From Xiheibacterium sp038325765 (GTDB lineage: Bacteria > Myxococcota_A > Polyangia > Nannocystales > Nannocystaceae), in contig JBBQJI010000003.1 of assembly GCA_038325765.1 (NCBI GenBank), positions 62,001 to 126,000 of the forward strand: 64,000 nt of DNA. The letters are read 5' to 3'. The notes beneath the pieces are model-generated. The model had not been told where the DNA came from and did no database searches. It saw only the letters and a list, made by a program, of their open reading frames with translations. The position numbers were made by a program, and so were the translations under genes. Of this stretch, positions 55,170 through 64,000 are shown piece after piece. Each line of letters opens with the position of its first letter. Position 1 is the first letter of the stretch.

Positions 55170-55940
55170 CTACCTCAAGAGGGCCCGGCGGGAGAAGATA
55201 TCGTCGCCGAGACCCTGGTTGACCTGGATGTCGGACAGCTTGATCACCGTCACATCGCCGGTCTTCACGTTGAGCATGCTGATCTTGGTCGGCATCAGCT
55301 TGCCGTCGACCTTGATCCACTCGTCGCGCAGCTGCTGGCGGACCTGAGCGCCGCTCGCATCGAAGTAGAGCAGCTTGGTGACGCCGCCCTTGGTGCCGTC
55401 GATCGTGAGCTCGATCTTCGGATAGGCGGTCTCCTTGCCGGCTTTGGGCGTGAGCTCCAAGATGGTTTTCGCGCCCTCGGTGCCCTTCAGCTTCGCGTCG
55501 TAGAACGGCGCGAGGGCGACCACCATGTCGGACAGCTGCATCTCGCTGCCCATGAAGCCCTGGTTCTGCATGTGGGCGGCGACGCGGCGCACCTTGGCGA
55601 ACTCGGGGAGGTACAGGTACAAGGTGTCGGCCTCGCCGCTCTCGAGCAGGACCTTCATGCCGGCGACGTCACCGGGGGCGGTGAAGTGGATGACCTGGCG
55701 ATCGATGCCCTTCATCCACGCCTTGAACGTCAGCGTCTTCTTCAGCTGACCGCCCTTGATGATCTCCATCGCGGCGGTGTAGCTCTGGTCCTCGAAGACG
55801 GCGGCACGGCGGTCGACCTCGGCGAGGATCGTCGCGGGGTCGATTGCCATCACCGCGGCGGGGGCCCTCGCACCGGCGTCCGCCATCGGGGTGAGCACGG
55901 CGCCAAGGACCAGGGCGAATCGCAGCATCGTCTTCGTCAT
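55170..55940 (-). CDS. LolA-like outer-membrane lipoprotein-sorting protein
   Basis: The 256-residue protein has a signal peptide (about 1-25, ending ADAGARA) and a LolA/LppX-like beta-sheet domain. It has DPATILAEVDRRA, EIIKGGQLKKTLTFKAWMKG, LYLYLPEFAKVRRVAAHMQ and the SEMQLSDM block typical of the lipoprotein-sorting family found beside MMPL transporters. It probably shuttles a lipid-like substrate across the periplasm. It lies 174 bases after the RND gene and 18 bases before the barrel gene. Confidence 0.87.
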   Translation of the reverse strand: MTKTMLRFALVLGAVLTPMADAGARAPAAVMAIDPATILAEVDRRAAVFEDQSYTAAMEIIKGGQLKKTLTFKAWMKGIDRQVIHFTAPGDVAGMKVLLESGEADTLYLYLPEFAKVRRVAAHMQNQGFMGSEMQLSDMVVALAPFYDAKLKGTEGAKTILELTPKAGKETAYPKIELTIDGTKGGVTKLLYFDASGAQVRQQLRDEWIKVDGKLMPTKISMLNVKTGDVTVIKLSDIQVNQGLGDDIFSRRALLR

Positions 55941-56114
55941 GAGTGGGCTCCGAAGTGTACCAACCGGGGGGGGTCGTCCCGCAAGGCTGGGCTTGGACGA
56001 CAGCGGCACACCACGATTCAGCTGCCGGTGTGCCGGTTGGGGCAAGTGTCCGGGATCCGATGGGAAGTCCGCCCGTCCGTAGGTGCGCATCGTCGTGCGC
56101 ACCTGCGGCCGCGA

Positions 56115-58892
56115 TCAACGGTGGCGGTGGAGCAGCGGTGAGAACGCGACCGCGCCGGCGGCGGCGAACAGCAGACCGAACGCGAGGCCAACGCCGAACT
56201 CTCGCAGCGGCGGCATCGTGGATGCCAGCAACACGAGGAACGCCGCGCCGAGCTGCAGACCCGTCGCCGCCGCGACGCCGCCGAGTTCCTCGACCGCCTC
56301 GCGCCCCGGGTTCGGGCCCGTCGCCGCACGCGCGCGCACACTGAGGTGGATCGCGAAGTCGACCCCGGCCCCCATCGCGATGCACGAGACCATGCTGGTG
56401 CCGATGCCGATCGGGTGCCCGAGCAGCGCGATCGTGCCGAGGGTCACAGTGATCGTCCACGCCGCCGGCAGCAGCGCCCGCAGGTGGCCGCCGAGCAGCA
56501 GCACGACGGCGAGCGCCATGACCGAGACCAGCGTAGAGCTGTACAGGCTGTCCGTCACCGAGTCGGCGTAGGCCTCGCCGATGAGCGGCTGACCGGTGAG
56601 CTGGACCTGCCACGGCAGCGAGCGGATCGCGGGTGCGGTGGAGCCGTCTTCGATCCGCCACTCGGGATCGTCGAGTTCGGAGACGACATCGGCGAAGGCG
56701 CCGCACGGACCGAGCGGTCGGCCCGGAGCGTCGTCGTCGAAGCGGAGGCCAGAGAGACCGTCGTCGGCTGCATCCGGGGCCGCGGCGGCCTGCGGGCGCG
56801 CGTTCGCCAGCCCGAGGCGGCCGCACATCGCCTCGAGGCGCACGCGCGCGCGCGCCTCGTCGAGCCATCCGGTGAGCTCGCGGGCCACGAACTTCGCGCC
56901 CTCGGGGTCCTTCGCGACCAACGTGGGCAGCGCACCCTGGAGATACTCGACCAGGGGCTCGCCGCGCAGATCGAGGAGCTGCCGCGGATCCACCGCGGCG
57001 ATCTCCACGGGCGTCAGCGGCTCGATCACCTCGTCGGTCCCCAGCGCACGCTCGCGCAGGCGCGTCGCCTCGGCGAGCATCGCCCCGTCGGCGACGCCGG
57101 GATCGAGCAGCGCCGCCAACTCGTCCTCGGAGACGGCGCGTCCGAGCTGCGCGGCGAGCCGCACTCGCACGGCCTCGCGCTGGGCGGCGGCGACATCGGG
57201 TGCATCGCCGGCACCTACCGCCAGCGGTCCGGCCGGCAGCGCCGCGACGATCGTGCGGACCTCGTCGTTCACCCGCTCGATCGACGCGGTGTCCAGCGGC
57301 GAGAGCTTGACGTGGACGATCGCGCCGCCCAGATCCGGCGTGAGCAGCTGGGCCATCGCGGGGTGATCCGCGAGGTTGCCCATCACCCGCGTGGCCTGGC
57401 CGACGGTCTGCGGGATGCCGCGGCGGCCACCGAAGCCCTCCGTCAGCGACTCGGCCGGTTCCACCAACGAGCGCACGTCGGCGACACCATCGACGGTTCG
57501 CAGGGCGTCGGCGAGTTCGCGAATCTCCCGTAGGACGACCGGCTCGCGCATGTCGGCCGTGATCGCGATCTGGATGTACTGCGAGCCGCCGAAGTTGTCG
57601 TTGAAGAACGCGTCGCTCTGGGCGGGCTCGCTCGAGGCGTCGAAGACGTTGCGGGTGTCGGGGTCGGCGCGGAGCTGCATCGCGGAGTACAGGCCGACGA
57701 GTGCGGTGACGGCGAGCAGCCAGGCCGGCGGCAACAGCCGCAGCGGCAGCACCAGCGGTGCCCGCGGCGCCAGTACCCGGGCAGGCAGCAGCGAGAGCAA
57801 CCCCGGCAACACCGCGAGCGCTATCACGAAGAGCCCGAGCACGCCGACACCCGCGACGATGCCAAAGCGCTGCATCGGGACCTGGGGCATCACGATGAGG
57901 GAGAAAAACGCCGCCGCGGTGGTCGCCGCCGACAGCGACACGGCGACCCACAACTCGCGCAAGGCGGCGCTGGCCCGCTCTCGGGGCGTGCCCGCGTGGC
58001 GCTGGTAGCCCGAGATCACGTGCATGCCGAAGGCGCCGCCGAGCGCGACCATCATCACCGGGGTCGTGCTCGAGACGATGGTGAAGGGCTCGCCGAACAC
58101 GCCGTGGGCACCGACGACCAGGCCGACGCCGAGGCCGGCGACCAGCAGGTTCATCAGCGCGGCCGCGATGCTGCGCAGGAGCAGCGCCGAGGTCACCGTG
58201 AGCACACCGATGACGATCGGCGACAGGCGCTCGATGTCGGCCCGCGACGAATCGGCGGCCGCGCGCTCGACGAACGGGGCGCCTCCGAAGTACGCCGGGC
58301 CGTCCCACTGCTCGGCGACGACGCGGCGGATGTCCGCCAGCCGCGCCGCAGGGCCGCCCTCGCCGCCGTGTTCGGGCAGCATGTAGACCATCAACGCGGC
58401 GGCGGTGCCGTCCGGCGAGACGAGGTTGCCGACCGCGTCGCGATTGTCGAGCACGCGGGCCCTGATCTCGGCGTCATCGCCGAGACCGCGCGGGACCAAC
58501 GGGTCGACCGCCATCGTGTCGCCGACGACGCGGATCTCTGGGAGGCTGGGGAAATCCAGCACCAGACGTGTCCCCGGTAGCTCGCCCAGCGTGCGACCGA
58601 GGATGCGGACCTGCTCGCTCCGTTCGGCCGTCAGCAAATCGCCGCCATCGGCCGCTCGCACGCCCACCAGCGCCACCTCGAGCATGCCGAAGCGGTCGGC
58701 GACGTCGCGGAAGGCGACCACGTCGGGGTGCTCCGGCGGCAAGAAGGCGAGCACGTCGTCGTCGTGGCGGAGCCGGCCGGCGCCGGGTAGCAGCCACGCG
58801 CACAGCAACGCGAACACCACGAGGATCGGCAGGCGCGCGCGTACGATCGGGTGCAAGCCGGCGGCGGCGGTCGACGGGTCGGGCAGCGCCAT
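56115..58892 (-). CDS. RND/MMPL-family transporter
   Basis: The 925-residue protein has the classic MMPL/HpnN-like layout: an N-terminal helix, a large periplasmic loop (about 45-230), five helices, a second large loop (about 410-740) and a last group of helices. The segment GTSMVSCIAMGAGVDFAIHL contains the SSD-like Gly/Asp pattern, and the first half has VALGGAFGMHVISGY. It should export or sort lipids by proton motive force. With the LolA-like and DUF1302-like proteins it forms a likely inner membrane, periplasm and outer membrane pathway. Confidence 0.9.
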   Translation of the reverse strand: MALPDPSTAAAGLHPIVRARLPILVVFALLCAWLLPGAGRLRHDDDVLAFLPPEHPDVVAFRDVADRFGMLEVALVGVRAADGGDLLTAERSEQVRILGRTLGELPGTRLVLDFPSLPEIRVVGDTMAVDPLVPRGLGDDAEIRARVLDNRDAVGNLVSPDGTAAALMVYMLPEHGGEGGPAARLADIRRVVAEQWDGPAYFGGAPFVERAAADSSRADIERLSPIVIGVLTVTSALLLRSIAAALMNLLVAGLGVGLVVGAHGVFGEPFTIVSSTTPVMMVALGGAFGMHVISGYQRHAGTPRERASAALRELWVAVSLSAATTAAAFFSLIVMPQVPMQRFGIVAGVGVLGLFVIALAVLPGLLSLLPARVLAPRAPLVLPLRLLPPAWLLAVTALVGLYSAMQLRADPDTRNVFDASSEPAQSDAFFNDNFGGSQYIQIAITADMREPVVLREIRELADALRTVDGVADVRSLVEPAESLTEGFGGRRGIPQTVGQATRVMGNLADHPAMAQLLTPDLGGAIVHVKLSPLDTASIERVNDEVRTIVAALPAGPLAVGAGDAPDVAAAQREAVRVRLAAQLGRAVSEDELAALLDPGVADGAMLAEATRLRERALGTDEVIEPLTPVEIAAVDPRQLLDLRGEPLVEYLQGALPTLVAKDPEGAKFVARELTGWLDEARARVRLEAMCGRLGLANARPQAAAAPDAADDGLSGLRFDDDAPGRPLGPCGAFADVVSELDDPEWRIEDGSTAPAIRSLPWQVQLTGQPLIGEAYADSVTDSLYSSTLVSVMALAVVLLLGGHLRALLPAAWTITVTLGTIALLGHPIGIGTSMVSCIAMGAGVDFAIHLSVRARAATGPNPGREAVEELGGVAAATGLQLGAAFLVLLASTMPPLREFGVGLAFGLLFAAAGAVAFSPLLHRHR

Positions 58893-58905
58893 CGCGGGTG
58901 GCGAT

Positions 58906-59811
58906 CTACCCCCAGACCGGGAACAGCCACGACTTGCGGGTGGCCACCCGGCCGTGCACGACGTCGTCGAAGTAGGCCTGCAGGCGGCGGGTCACCGGGC
59001 CGATCTGGCCGTCGGCCACGGATCTGCGGTCGACCGAGCGCACGGGTGTGATCTGGGCCCCGGTGCCGCACAGGAACAGCTCGTCGGCGACGTAGAGCTC
59101 GGTGCGGCCGATCTCGCGCTCGCCGAACGGGATGCCGAGGTCGGCCGCCAGCTCGATGAGGCTGCGGCGCGTGATGCCGTCGAGGTTGTCCTGGGTGGAC
59201 GGCGGGCTGATGAGCGTGCCGCGGCGGACCATGAACACGTGCTCGGCGCTGCCCTCGGACACGCGGCCCGACTCGGTGAGTAGGATCGCCTCGTCGAAGC
59301 CGCCGTCGGTCGCCTCGCGCCGGGCCAGCGCGCTGTTGAGATAGGCACCGGTGGGTTTGGTGCGGGCCGGGATCGCGTTGTCGGCGACGCGGCGCCACGA
59401 GCTCACGCAGACGTCGATCGCGTCCTTGTCGATGTAGCGTTTGAGCGGCAGACAGAACACCGTGAAGCTGGTGCTGTCCTCGTCGAGCACTGGCGCCATG
59501 GCGGTGGAGTTGTGCAGCAAGAGCGGCCGCATGTAGACGTCGTAGTGGACTTCGTTGCGGCGCAGCAGCTCGAGATGGATCTCGGCGAGTTCCGCGGGAG
59601 TGCCGGGCGGGCGCAGGTACAACACCTTGGCCGACTCGCACAGGCGCTCGATGTGGGCGTCGAGGCGGAACACCAGGACCTGCTGGGCATCGTCGGCGAC
59701 GTAGCCACGGATGCCGCCGAAACAGCCGAGACCGTAGTTGAGCGCGCGCGAGCGGACGCTCACCGTAGCCTCGGCGTCGTCGACAAACTTGCCGTCGAAG
59801 AACGTGATCAT
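58906..59811 (-). CDS. ilvE: Branched-chain amino acid aminotransferase
   Basis: The 301-residue protein is a class IV PLP aminotransferase. It has ALNYGLGCFGGIRGY, YMRPLLLHN, ARTKPTGAYLNSALARREA (the PLP Lys), EAILLTESGRVSEGSAEHVF, DGITRRSLIELAADLG and ADELFLCGTGAQITPV. These match IlvE (alpha-ketoacid of Leu, Ile or Val with glutamate). D-amino-acid or aminodeoxychorismate enzymes of the same fold are less likely given the IR and AQITPV blocks. It ends 13 bases upstream of the RND gene, so the two might be co-transcribed. Confidence 0.92.
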   Translation of the reverse strand: MITFFDGKFVDDAEATVSVRSRALNYGLGCFGGIRGYVADDAQQVLVFRLDAHIERLCESAKVLYLRPPGTPAELAEIHLELLRRNEVHYDVYMRPLLLHNSTAMAPVLDEDSTSFTVFCLPLKRYIDKDAIDVCVSSWRRVADNAIPARTKPTGAYLNSALARREATDGGFDEAILLTESGRVSEGSAEHVFMVRRGTLISPPSTQDNLDGITRRSLIELAADLGIPFGEREIGRTELYVADELFLCGTGAQITPVRSVDRRSVADGQIGPVTRRLQAYFDDVVHGRVATRKSWLFPVWG

Positions 59812-60007
59812 GCCGGGCCGGAGCATGCCAGATCGGCCCACGCCGCCGCCAGGACAATTCGCCCCACCACCGCGGGCGAGCGTCGGTGGCGCAGGCACGG
59901 AGGATCCGTCGCACTCGGCATCGGCCGCGTCGACGAAGCCCTCGCGCACGAGCCGATCCGCCCTACGCCGGCCCGATGCGGCACGGGGCCCACAGTTCCC
60001 CGCCTCG

Positions 60008-61222
60008 ATGGACGACGTTCGAGGTGACCAAGCCGTGCCCTTCCTCGGACAAACTACTTCCGACCCCACCAGTGCGGTCATCCTCGTGGTCGACGACGAC
60101 GACAGCGTTCGTCGGGCGATCTCGAAGATACTCCAACAGGCCGGACACGAGGTCGTGGCGGCCAGCAACGGCCGGACCGCGCTCGATCTGGCACGTGAGC
60201 GCCTGTTCGACCTGGCGTTCGTCGACCGCCGCATGGATGGGATCGACGGCATCACGGTCCTCGCGGAGCTCCGCGAGATTCAGCCGATGTGCACCCGCGT
60301 GCTGCTGTCGGGATCGCTCGATCTCGAGACCGCCCTCGAGGCGGTCAACCTCGGCTCGGCCACACACGTGATCGAGAAGCCGCTGGGGCTGACCGCCCTG
60401 CTCGGCCTCGTGCAGGACACGATGCGGACGCGCGAGCGCATGCTGGCGGCCTACCACGACCTCGAGCGCGTCCACCGCTCGGCGGCGCGCCTGCGGCTGC
60501 TGAATCTCCTGGGCAGCGACGATCTGCGCCTCGCGATCCAGCCGATCGTCGACGCGCGCGACGGAAAGGTGGCCGCGTACGAGTGCCTGCTACGCAGCGC
60601 CGACCCGGTGCTGACGGGTCCGCTGACGGTGTTGCGCGCCGCCGAGGAGCACGGACTCATCGGCAACCTCGCGCACGCCGTCACCCTGCGGGCGGCGGCG
60701 GTCCTGACGCGACTGCCCGAGCACAGCCGCCTTTTCGTGAACCTGCACCCCGCCGAGCTCGGCGATCCCGAGGGGCTCGACGACCGATTGCGCATGCTGC
60801 AACAACACGCCGCACGGGTGACGTTCGAGATCACCGAGCGCAGCTCGCTCGCCGACGCGCGGGGCTGGGAGCGGTCGGTCGAGGCGATCCTGCGCCGCGG
60901 TTTCACCATCGCGGTCGACGATCTCGGCTCGGGCTACAGCTCGCTGTCTGTGCTCGCCGAGCTGCAGCCGCGGTTCGTGAAGATCGACATGAGCATCGTC
61001 CGCGACATCGATCGCACGCCGCGCAAGCACCGACTGTTCGACCTGCTGTGCCGCTTCGCCGACGCCACCGACAGCCTGGTCGTCGCCGAAGGCATCGAGA
61101 CCCAGGCCGAGGCCGATGTGGTCCGCGAATGCGGTGCGCACCTGATGCAGGGCTACCTGTTCGCGCGGCCGGAGATCGCCGACATCGTCCTCGACCGCCT
61201 CGAGGGCGAGCGGGCGGCGTAG
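60008..61222 (+). CDS. Receiver-EAL c-di-GMP phosphodiesterase
   Basis: The 404-residue protein has a receiver (about 23-138; phosphoacceptor D73 in FVDRRMDG, K124 in EKPL) and an EAL domain (about 165-400). Catalytic residues are present: E192 in YECLLR, N in FVNLHP, E in FEITERS, the VDDLGSGYSS pair, K in VKIDMS, E in AEGIETQAE and QGYLFARP. The motif reads ECL rather than EAL but keeps the Glu and Leu, so activity is expected. It would hydrolyse c-di-GMP when phosphorylated or released. No kinase gene is nearby. Confidence 0.93.
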   Translation: MDDVRGDQAVPFLGQTTSDPTSAVILVVDDDDSVRRAISKILQQAGHEVVAASNGRTALDLARERLFDLAFVDRRMDGIDGITVLAELREIQPMCTRVLLSGSLDLETALEAVNLGSATHVIEKPLGLTALLGLVQDTMRTRERMLAAYHDLERVHRSAARLRLLNLLGSDDLRLAIQPIVDARDGKVAAYECLLRSADPVLTGPLTVLRAAEEHGLIGNLAHAVTLRAAAVLTRLPEHSRLFVNLHPAELGDPEGLDDRLRMLQQHAARVTFEITERSSLADARGWERSVEAILRRGFTIAVDDLGSGYSSLSVLAELQPRFVKIDMSIVRDIDRTPRKHRLFDLLCRFADATDSLVVAEGIETQAEADVVRECGAHLMQGYLFARPEIADIVLDRLEGERAA

Positions 61223-61301
61223 TCGATCTGCGGGCAGAGGCGCTCGGGCACGCAGCGCTGCGCTTGCATGCGGGTGCGGCCCGGGCAATGCTGCGCCGGC
61301 A

Positions 61302-64000
61302 ATGGCGGTCGTGCTCGGCCTCGCCCTCGTGGCGCTGACGGTCGCGGCGGCTAGACGTTGGCGATGCCACGCCGCGCTCGATCTCGAGGGCGCCGTGATG
61401 ATCGGCGCGGCGGTCATGGTCGCCGCCGGGATCGCGGCGGTCGTGCTGGGCACGGCGGGGGTGCTGCGGCCGGGCCCGTTGGCTGCGGTCATCGCGATCA
61501 CCGCCGTCGTCGCGATGCCATGGCGAACGGCCCGCGAGGGCCTGCGGCCGATGGTTCGCGCCGGGATCGGCACGGCGCTGCTGCTCGTGGCCAGCGCCGC
61601 CCTGCGCTGGCCGCCCATCGATCATGCGCTCGCGGGTCGCGACCAGGGCACGTATGTGCTGCGCGCCGAGTCGACAGTACGCACCGGCGCCTTCGATGTG
61701 ATCGATCCAATCGTGCGCGACGCTGCGGGCGCCCTGCCGCAACGTCCCGACACCGCCGACGTCGCCGGGTTGTATCCGCGTCGGACCGAGGCGTGGCGCG
61801 ACGACGTCTACGAGGCCGGCTATCGGCCGGGGTGGTACCTCGCCGACCGCGAGCGCGGGCGTGTGGTGCCGCAGTTCCTCCACCTGCACCCGGCGCTGCT
61901 GACCATCGCGCTGTGGCTCGGCGGCGCGGCAGGGCCCGGCGTGCTCGTGTTGCTGCAGGGGGTCGCCGCGATCGCGGCATTGCTCGCGGTCGCGCGGCGG
62001 CTGCTGCCGGCGGGGCCGTGGGCGGGCGTCGCCGCCGCTGGCTTCGCGCTCTCGCCCCTGGGGATCTGGGTGCACCGCAACACGTTGACCGAGGCGCTCA
62101 CCGGGTTGCTGACGCTGTGCGCGGTGCTCGGGTGCGCCCGCGCGCGGGAGGTCGCGCCCGAGGAGCGCCGCTCGCCCTTCGTCGCCGCGGCGCTGCTGGG
62201 CGCGACGGCGTGGGTCCGCGGCAACGCGTGGATCACCGCGCCCGCGGTGCTCGCGGTCCTGTGGGTGCTGCCGTGGGGTCCCGCCCGAGCCCGGGCGACC
62301 GCCGCGTATGTTGCCGTGCTCGGCGCGGGGGTGCTCGTCCACGCGGCGACGGTGTTTCCGTATCTGTACGACGAACTGGCGCGGCAGTTCACGGCCATCG
62401 TCCAGCCGTCGGGCGCCGCGATCGGAATCGCCTTCGCGTTCGGGATTGCCGGGTGGTGGAGCGTCGACGAGATCGTGTTCGGGCCGCGCTCGCGCCACGG
62501 CGCGGCGATCGGCGCGTGGGTGCGACCGCGGCTGCCGTGGGCGCTCGGGGTGGGTTTCGTCGGGGCGCTGATGGCATGGGCGATCCGGGGCGCCGGCACC
62601 GAGGGCGCGCCGTACTCGCGGCTCGACGCCCTGGTACCCGGCGTCGGAATCTGGCTGCTCGTGCCCGCGGCGGTGGGCATCGCGCTCGCGCTGCCGGGAT
62701 GGGCGCGGCGCACCGACGGCGGCGCCGACGTGTGGCTGTGCGCAATCGGGGCGCTGGTCGTGACGACGCTGTGGGCCTACGCCGGCCGCAACCTGCCGCG
62801 GTTCGGCATGTACTACTACGGTCGCTACCTGGTGCCCGAGGTGCTGCCGCTCGGGTGGCTCGCGGCCGCGTTCGCCCTGGCGCGGGCGCACGCACGCTTG
62901 GTGCGTCTGGTCCCTGGGCCCTTTGGCAGACGCGGTGTCACTGCGGCCATCGGGTCCGTCGCGATGGTCCTGCTGGGCGTCACCGCGTGGCCGCTGTTCA
63001 CCACGCCGACCCTGCTGCGCGAGTACGACGGCGCCGGTCGCATCGTCGACGCGATCGCCGAGCGCGTGCCCGTAGACGCCGTGGTGATCGCCGGCGGCGA
63101 GGGCTGGCACTCCGGTCACACCTTCAACCAAGTCGCGGGCGCGCTCGCCATGCGCCACGGCCGGTCGGTGGTGCCCTATGCCAGTCGCGAGCTCGCCTAC
63201 GCCACGCTGCACGCGCTGCTCGTCGATGGCCCGGCGGCGACGGGCACCGCGGCACCGCGCGTATTCTTGCTGGTGAACGAGGCGACGCACGTGCTCGCAG
63301 CACCCGTGCGCGGCGAGCCGATCGCCGCCCTCGACGACGGGTTGCCGCCGCCGTTCGCCGCGCGGTCGGTGACGCTGCTCGAGCTCGTCACCGACCGCCT
63401 GACGCCCACCCTCGACACGCTGCCGACCGCCGTCACCCGCGACGCGCTGCGCATGGCGTTGGTCGAGGTCGTCGTGGATCCGGGGGCATCGGTGCGGCGC
63501 GTCGACGTGCACGCCGGCGAAGGTGCGGCGGGCGTCGACATCGCCGGCGACACCGGGGGATGTCTGTCGGCGACGGATCCGGTGGTGATCACGATCGATG
63601 CCGACATCGCCGCCGACATCGCGGCCATCGTGCTCGTCGCGGATCCCGAGCACGCCGCCGGGGTCGACGACTGGGAGATCGCGATCGATGGTGAGCCGCG
63701 CAGCACCCGGGTGCCGGGGGTGGCCGCCCGGTCCCACGCGACGCTGGGCCCGTTCGCGACGCCGCAGCGCGTGCGCACGATCGCGGTGCGTGGGGCCAGC
63801 CACGCGATGAAGGGCGCTCGCTGCCCCCACGGCGCGCTGCGGGAGCTGCGTCTGCTCGGGCCCGAGCACGGCGCGCTGGGCGACGCGCCGGCCGAGTCGG
63901 TGGTGTTGCTGCCCACCCGCGACCTCGGCCACCGCGTGACGCCGGTGCGATGGGTCTCGGGGCGCGGGTTGTCGCGCGCGCGCCCCCAGCAGATCGGGGC
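61302..64000 (+). CDS. GT-C type membrane glycosyltransferase (GT39-like), 3' partial
   Basis: The frame stays open to the right edge, giving 899 codons without a stop. About twelve hydrophobic helices cover residues 1-550. The first exterior loop has AGRDQGTYVLRAE (D114), the Asp-containing site of ArnT/PMT-like (GT39) enzymes that use lipid-linked sugars. FALSPLGIWVHRNTLTEALT fits the family. After about residue 560 comes a soluble periplasmic part of more than 330 residues, with DAVVIAGGEGWHSGHTFNQV and a beta-rich end. Its substrate is unknown. It starts 79 bases after the receiver-EAL gene on the same strand. Confidence 0.82.
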   Translation, partial: MAVVLGLALVALTVAAARRWRCHAALDLEGAVMIGAAVMVAAGIAAVVLGTAGVLRPGPLAAVIAITAVVAMPWRTAREGLRPMVRAGIGTALLLVASAALRWPPIDHALAGRDQGTYVLRAESTVRTGAFDVIDPIVRDAAGALPQRPDTADVAGLYPRRTEAWRDDVYEAGYRPGWYLADRERGRVVPQFLHLHPALLTIALWLGGAAGPGVLVLLQGVAAIAALLAVARRLLPAGPWAGVAAAGFALSPLGIWVHRNTLTEALTGLLTLCAVLGCARAREVAPEERRSPFVAAALLGATAWVRGNAWITAPAVLAVLWVLPWGPARARATAAYVAVLGAGVLVHAATVFPYLYDELARQFTAIVQPSGAAIGIAFAFGIAGWWSVDEIVFGPRSRHGAAIGAWVRPRLPWALGVGFVGALMAWAIRGAGTEGAPYSRLDALVPGVGIWLLVPAAVGIALALPGWARRTDGGADVWLCAIGALVVTTLWAYAGRNLPRFGMYYYGRYLVPEVLPLGWLAAAFALARAHARLVRLVPGPFGRRGVTAAIGSVAMVLLGVTAWPLFTTPTLLREYDGAGRIVDAIAERVPVDAVVIAGGEGWHSGHTFNQVAGALAMRHGRSVVPYASRELAYATLHALLVDGPAATGTAAPRVFLLVNEATHVLAAPVRGEPIAALDDGLPPPFAARSVTLLELVTDRLTPTLDTLPTAVTRDALRMALVEVVVDPGASVRRVDVHAGEGAAGVDIAGDTGGCLSATDPVVITIDADIAADIAAIVLVADPEHAAGVDDWEIAIDGEPRSTRVPGVAARSHATLGPFATPQRVRTIAVRGASHAMKGARCPHGALRELRLLGPEHGALGDAPAESVVLLPTRDLGHRVTPVRWVSGRGLSRARPQQIG

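Noticed and set aside
60008..61222. Degenerate, inactive EAL domain (ECL instead of EAL)
   Set aside because: The catalytic Glu, the NxH/EIT, DD, K and EGIE positions are all present. The middle residue of the motif is not essential.
60903..63932. Very long open frame antisense to the receiver-EAL and GT39-like genes
   Set aside because: The predicted chain is Arg/Gly/His-rich without domains, while the plus strand encodes coherent conserved proteins. Such antisense frames are expected at this GC content.

Overview
The window is a high-GC chromosomal segment from a myxobacterium-like organism (phylum Myxococcota, most likely the Nannocystaceae/Polyangia side). Pointers are the very high GC with strongly GC-biased third positions, several Cys-rich lipoproteins including one with seven copies of a 'NGDETDVDCGG'-type repeat, an FHA-type sigma54 activator, a Pkn2-like Ser/Thr kinase and a complete type II secretion operon with a PilM-like GspL. 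No rRNA, tRNA, CRISPR array, insertion sequence or prophage is visible. Gene density is high and most neighbours overlap by 1-4 bases or lie within about 15 bases. The genus is inferred from style, not proven.

Left part (1-12.7 kb): a 5'-truncated protein with three tandem DsbA-like domains; a small membrane ORF coupled to rpmB; queD coupled to a decayed phospholipase-D-family gene; a lipoprotein ending in a RanBP2-type zinc finger; a CheX-type phosphatase divergent from a CheY-type receiver, next to a CheX/CheC-like protein with a charged linker and a pseudo-receiver; fabH; a SprT-like zinc protease; a fused MoaD-MoaE; and an FHA/sigma54 activator followed by a TerB protein and an M48 protease with its own TerB-like tail.

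Middle part (12.7-26.2 kb): a seven-repeat lipoprotein with a thrombospondin-C-like end, aat, then a TPP riboswitch, thiC and a membrane-anchored sulfatase-fold enzyme with a Thr in the nucleophile position. Next come two lipoproteins, a membrane protein and a membrane phosphodiesterase-like protein, then a cytochrome c lipoprotein, lnt and rsmE. A relic of an Fpg start lies upstream of the cytochrome.

Core (26.2-43.7 kb): one leftward operon encodes an NtrC-type response regulator followed by gspC-D-E-F-G-H-I-J-K-L-M-N. This is a full type II secretion machine except for the prepilin peptidase. A second GspC paralogue sits just upstream as its own unit, closed by a strong hairpin.

Right part (43.7-64 kb): a coupled acyltransferase / GpsA-like pair in which the GpsA-like protein has lost its two conserved lysines; a DAAO-type flavoenzyme; a kinase between two lipoproteins; a gamma-carbonic anhydrase homologue; a protein with a histone-H1-like Lys/Ala tail joined to an Imm30-like domain; a LysM-M74 endopeptidase; a leftward RND/MMPL + LolA-like + DUF1302-like envelope transport set; a branched-chain aminotransferase; a receiver-EAL protein; and a GT-C glycosyltransferase running off the right edge.

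The best candidates for something new are the H1-tail/Imm30-like fusion, the T2SS operon headed by its own sigma54 regulator with a GspC paralogue, the lysine-less GpsA-like partner of a PlsB-like acyltransferase, and the TerB / M48-TerB pair behind an FHA-sigma54 activator.
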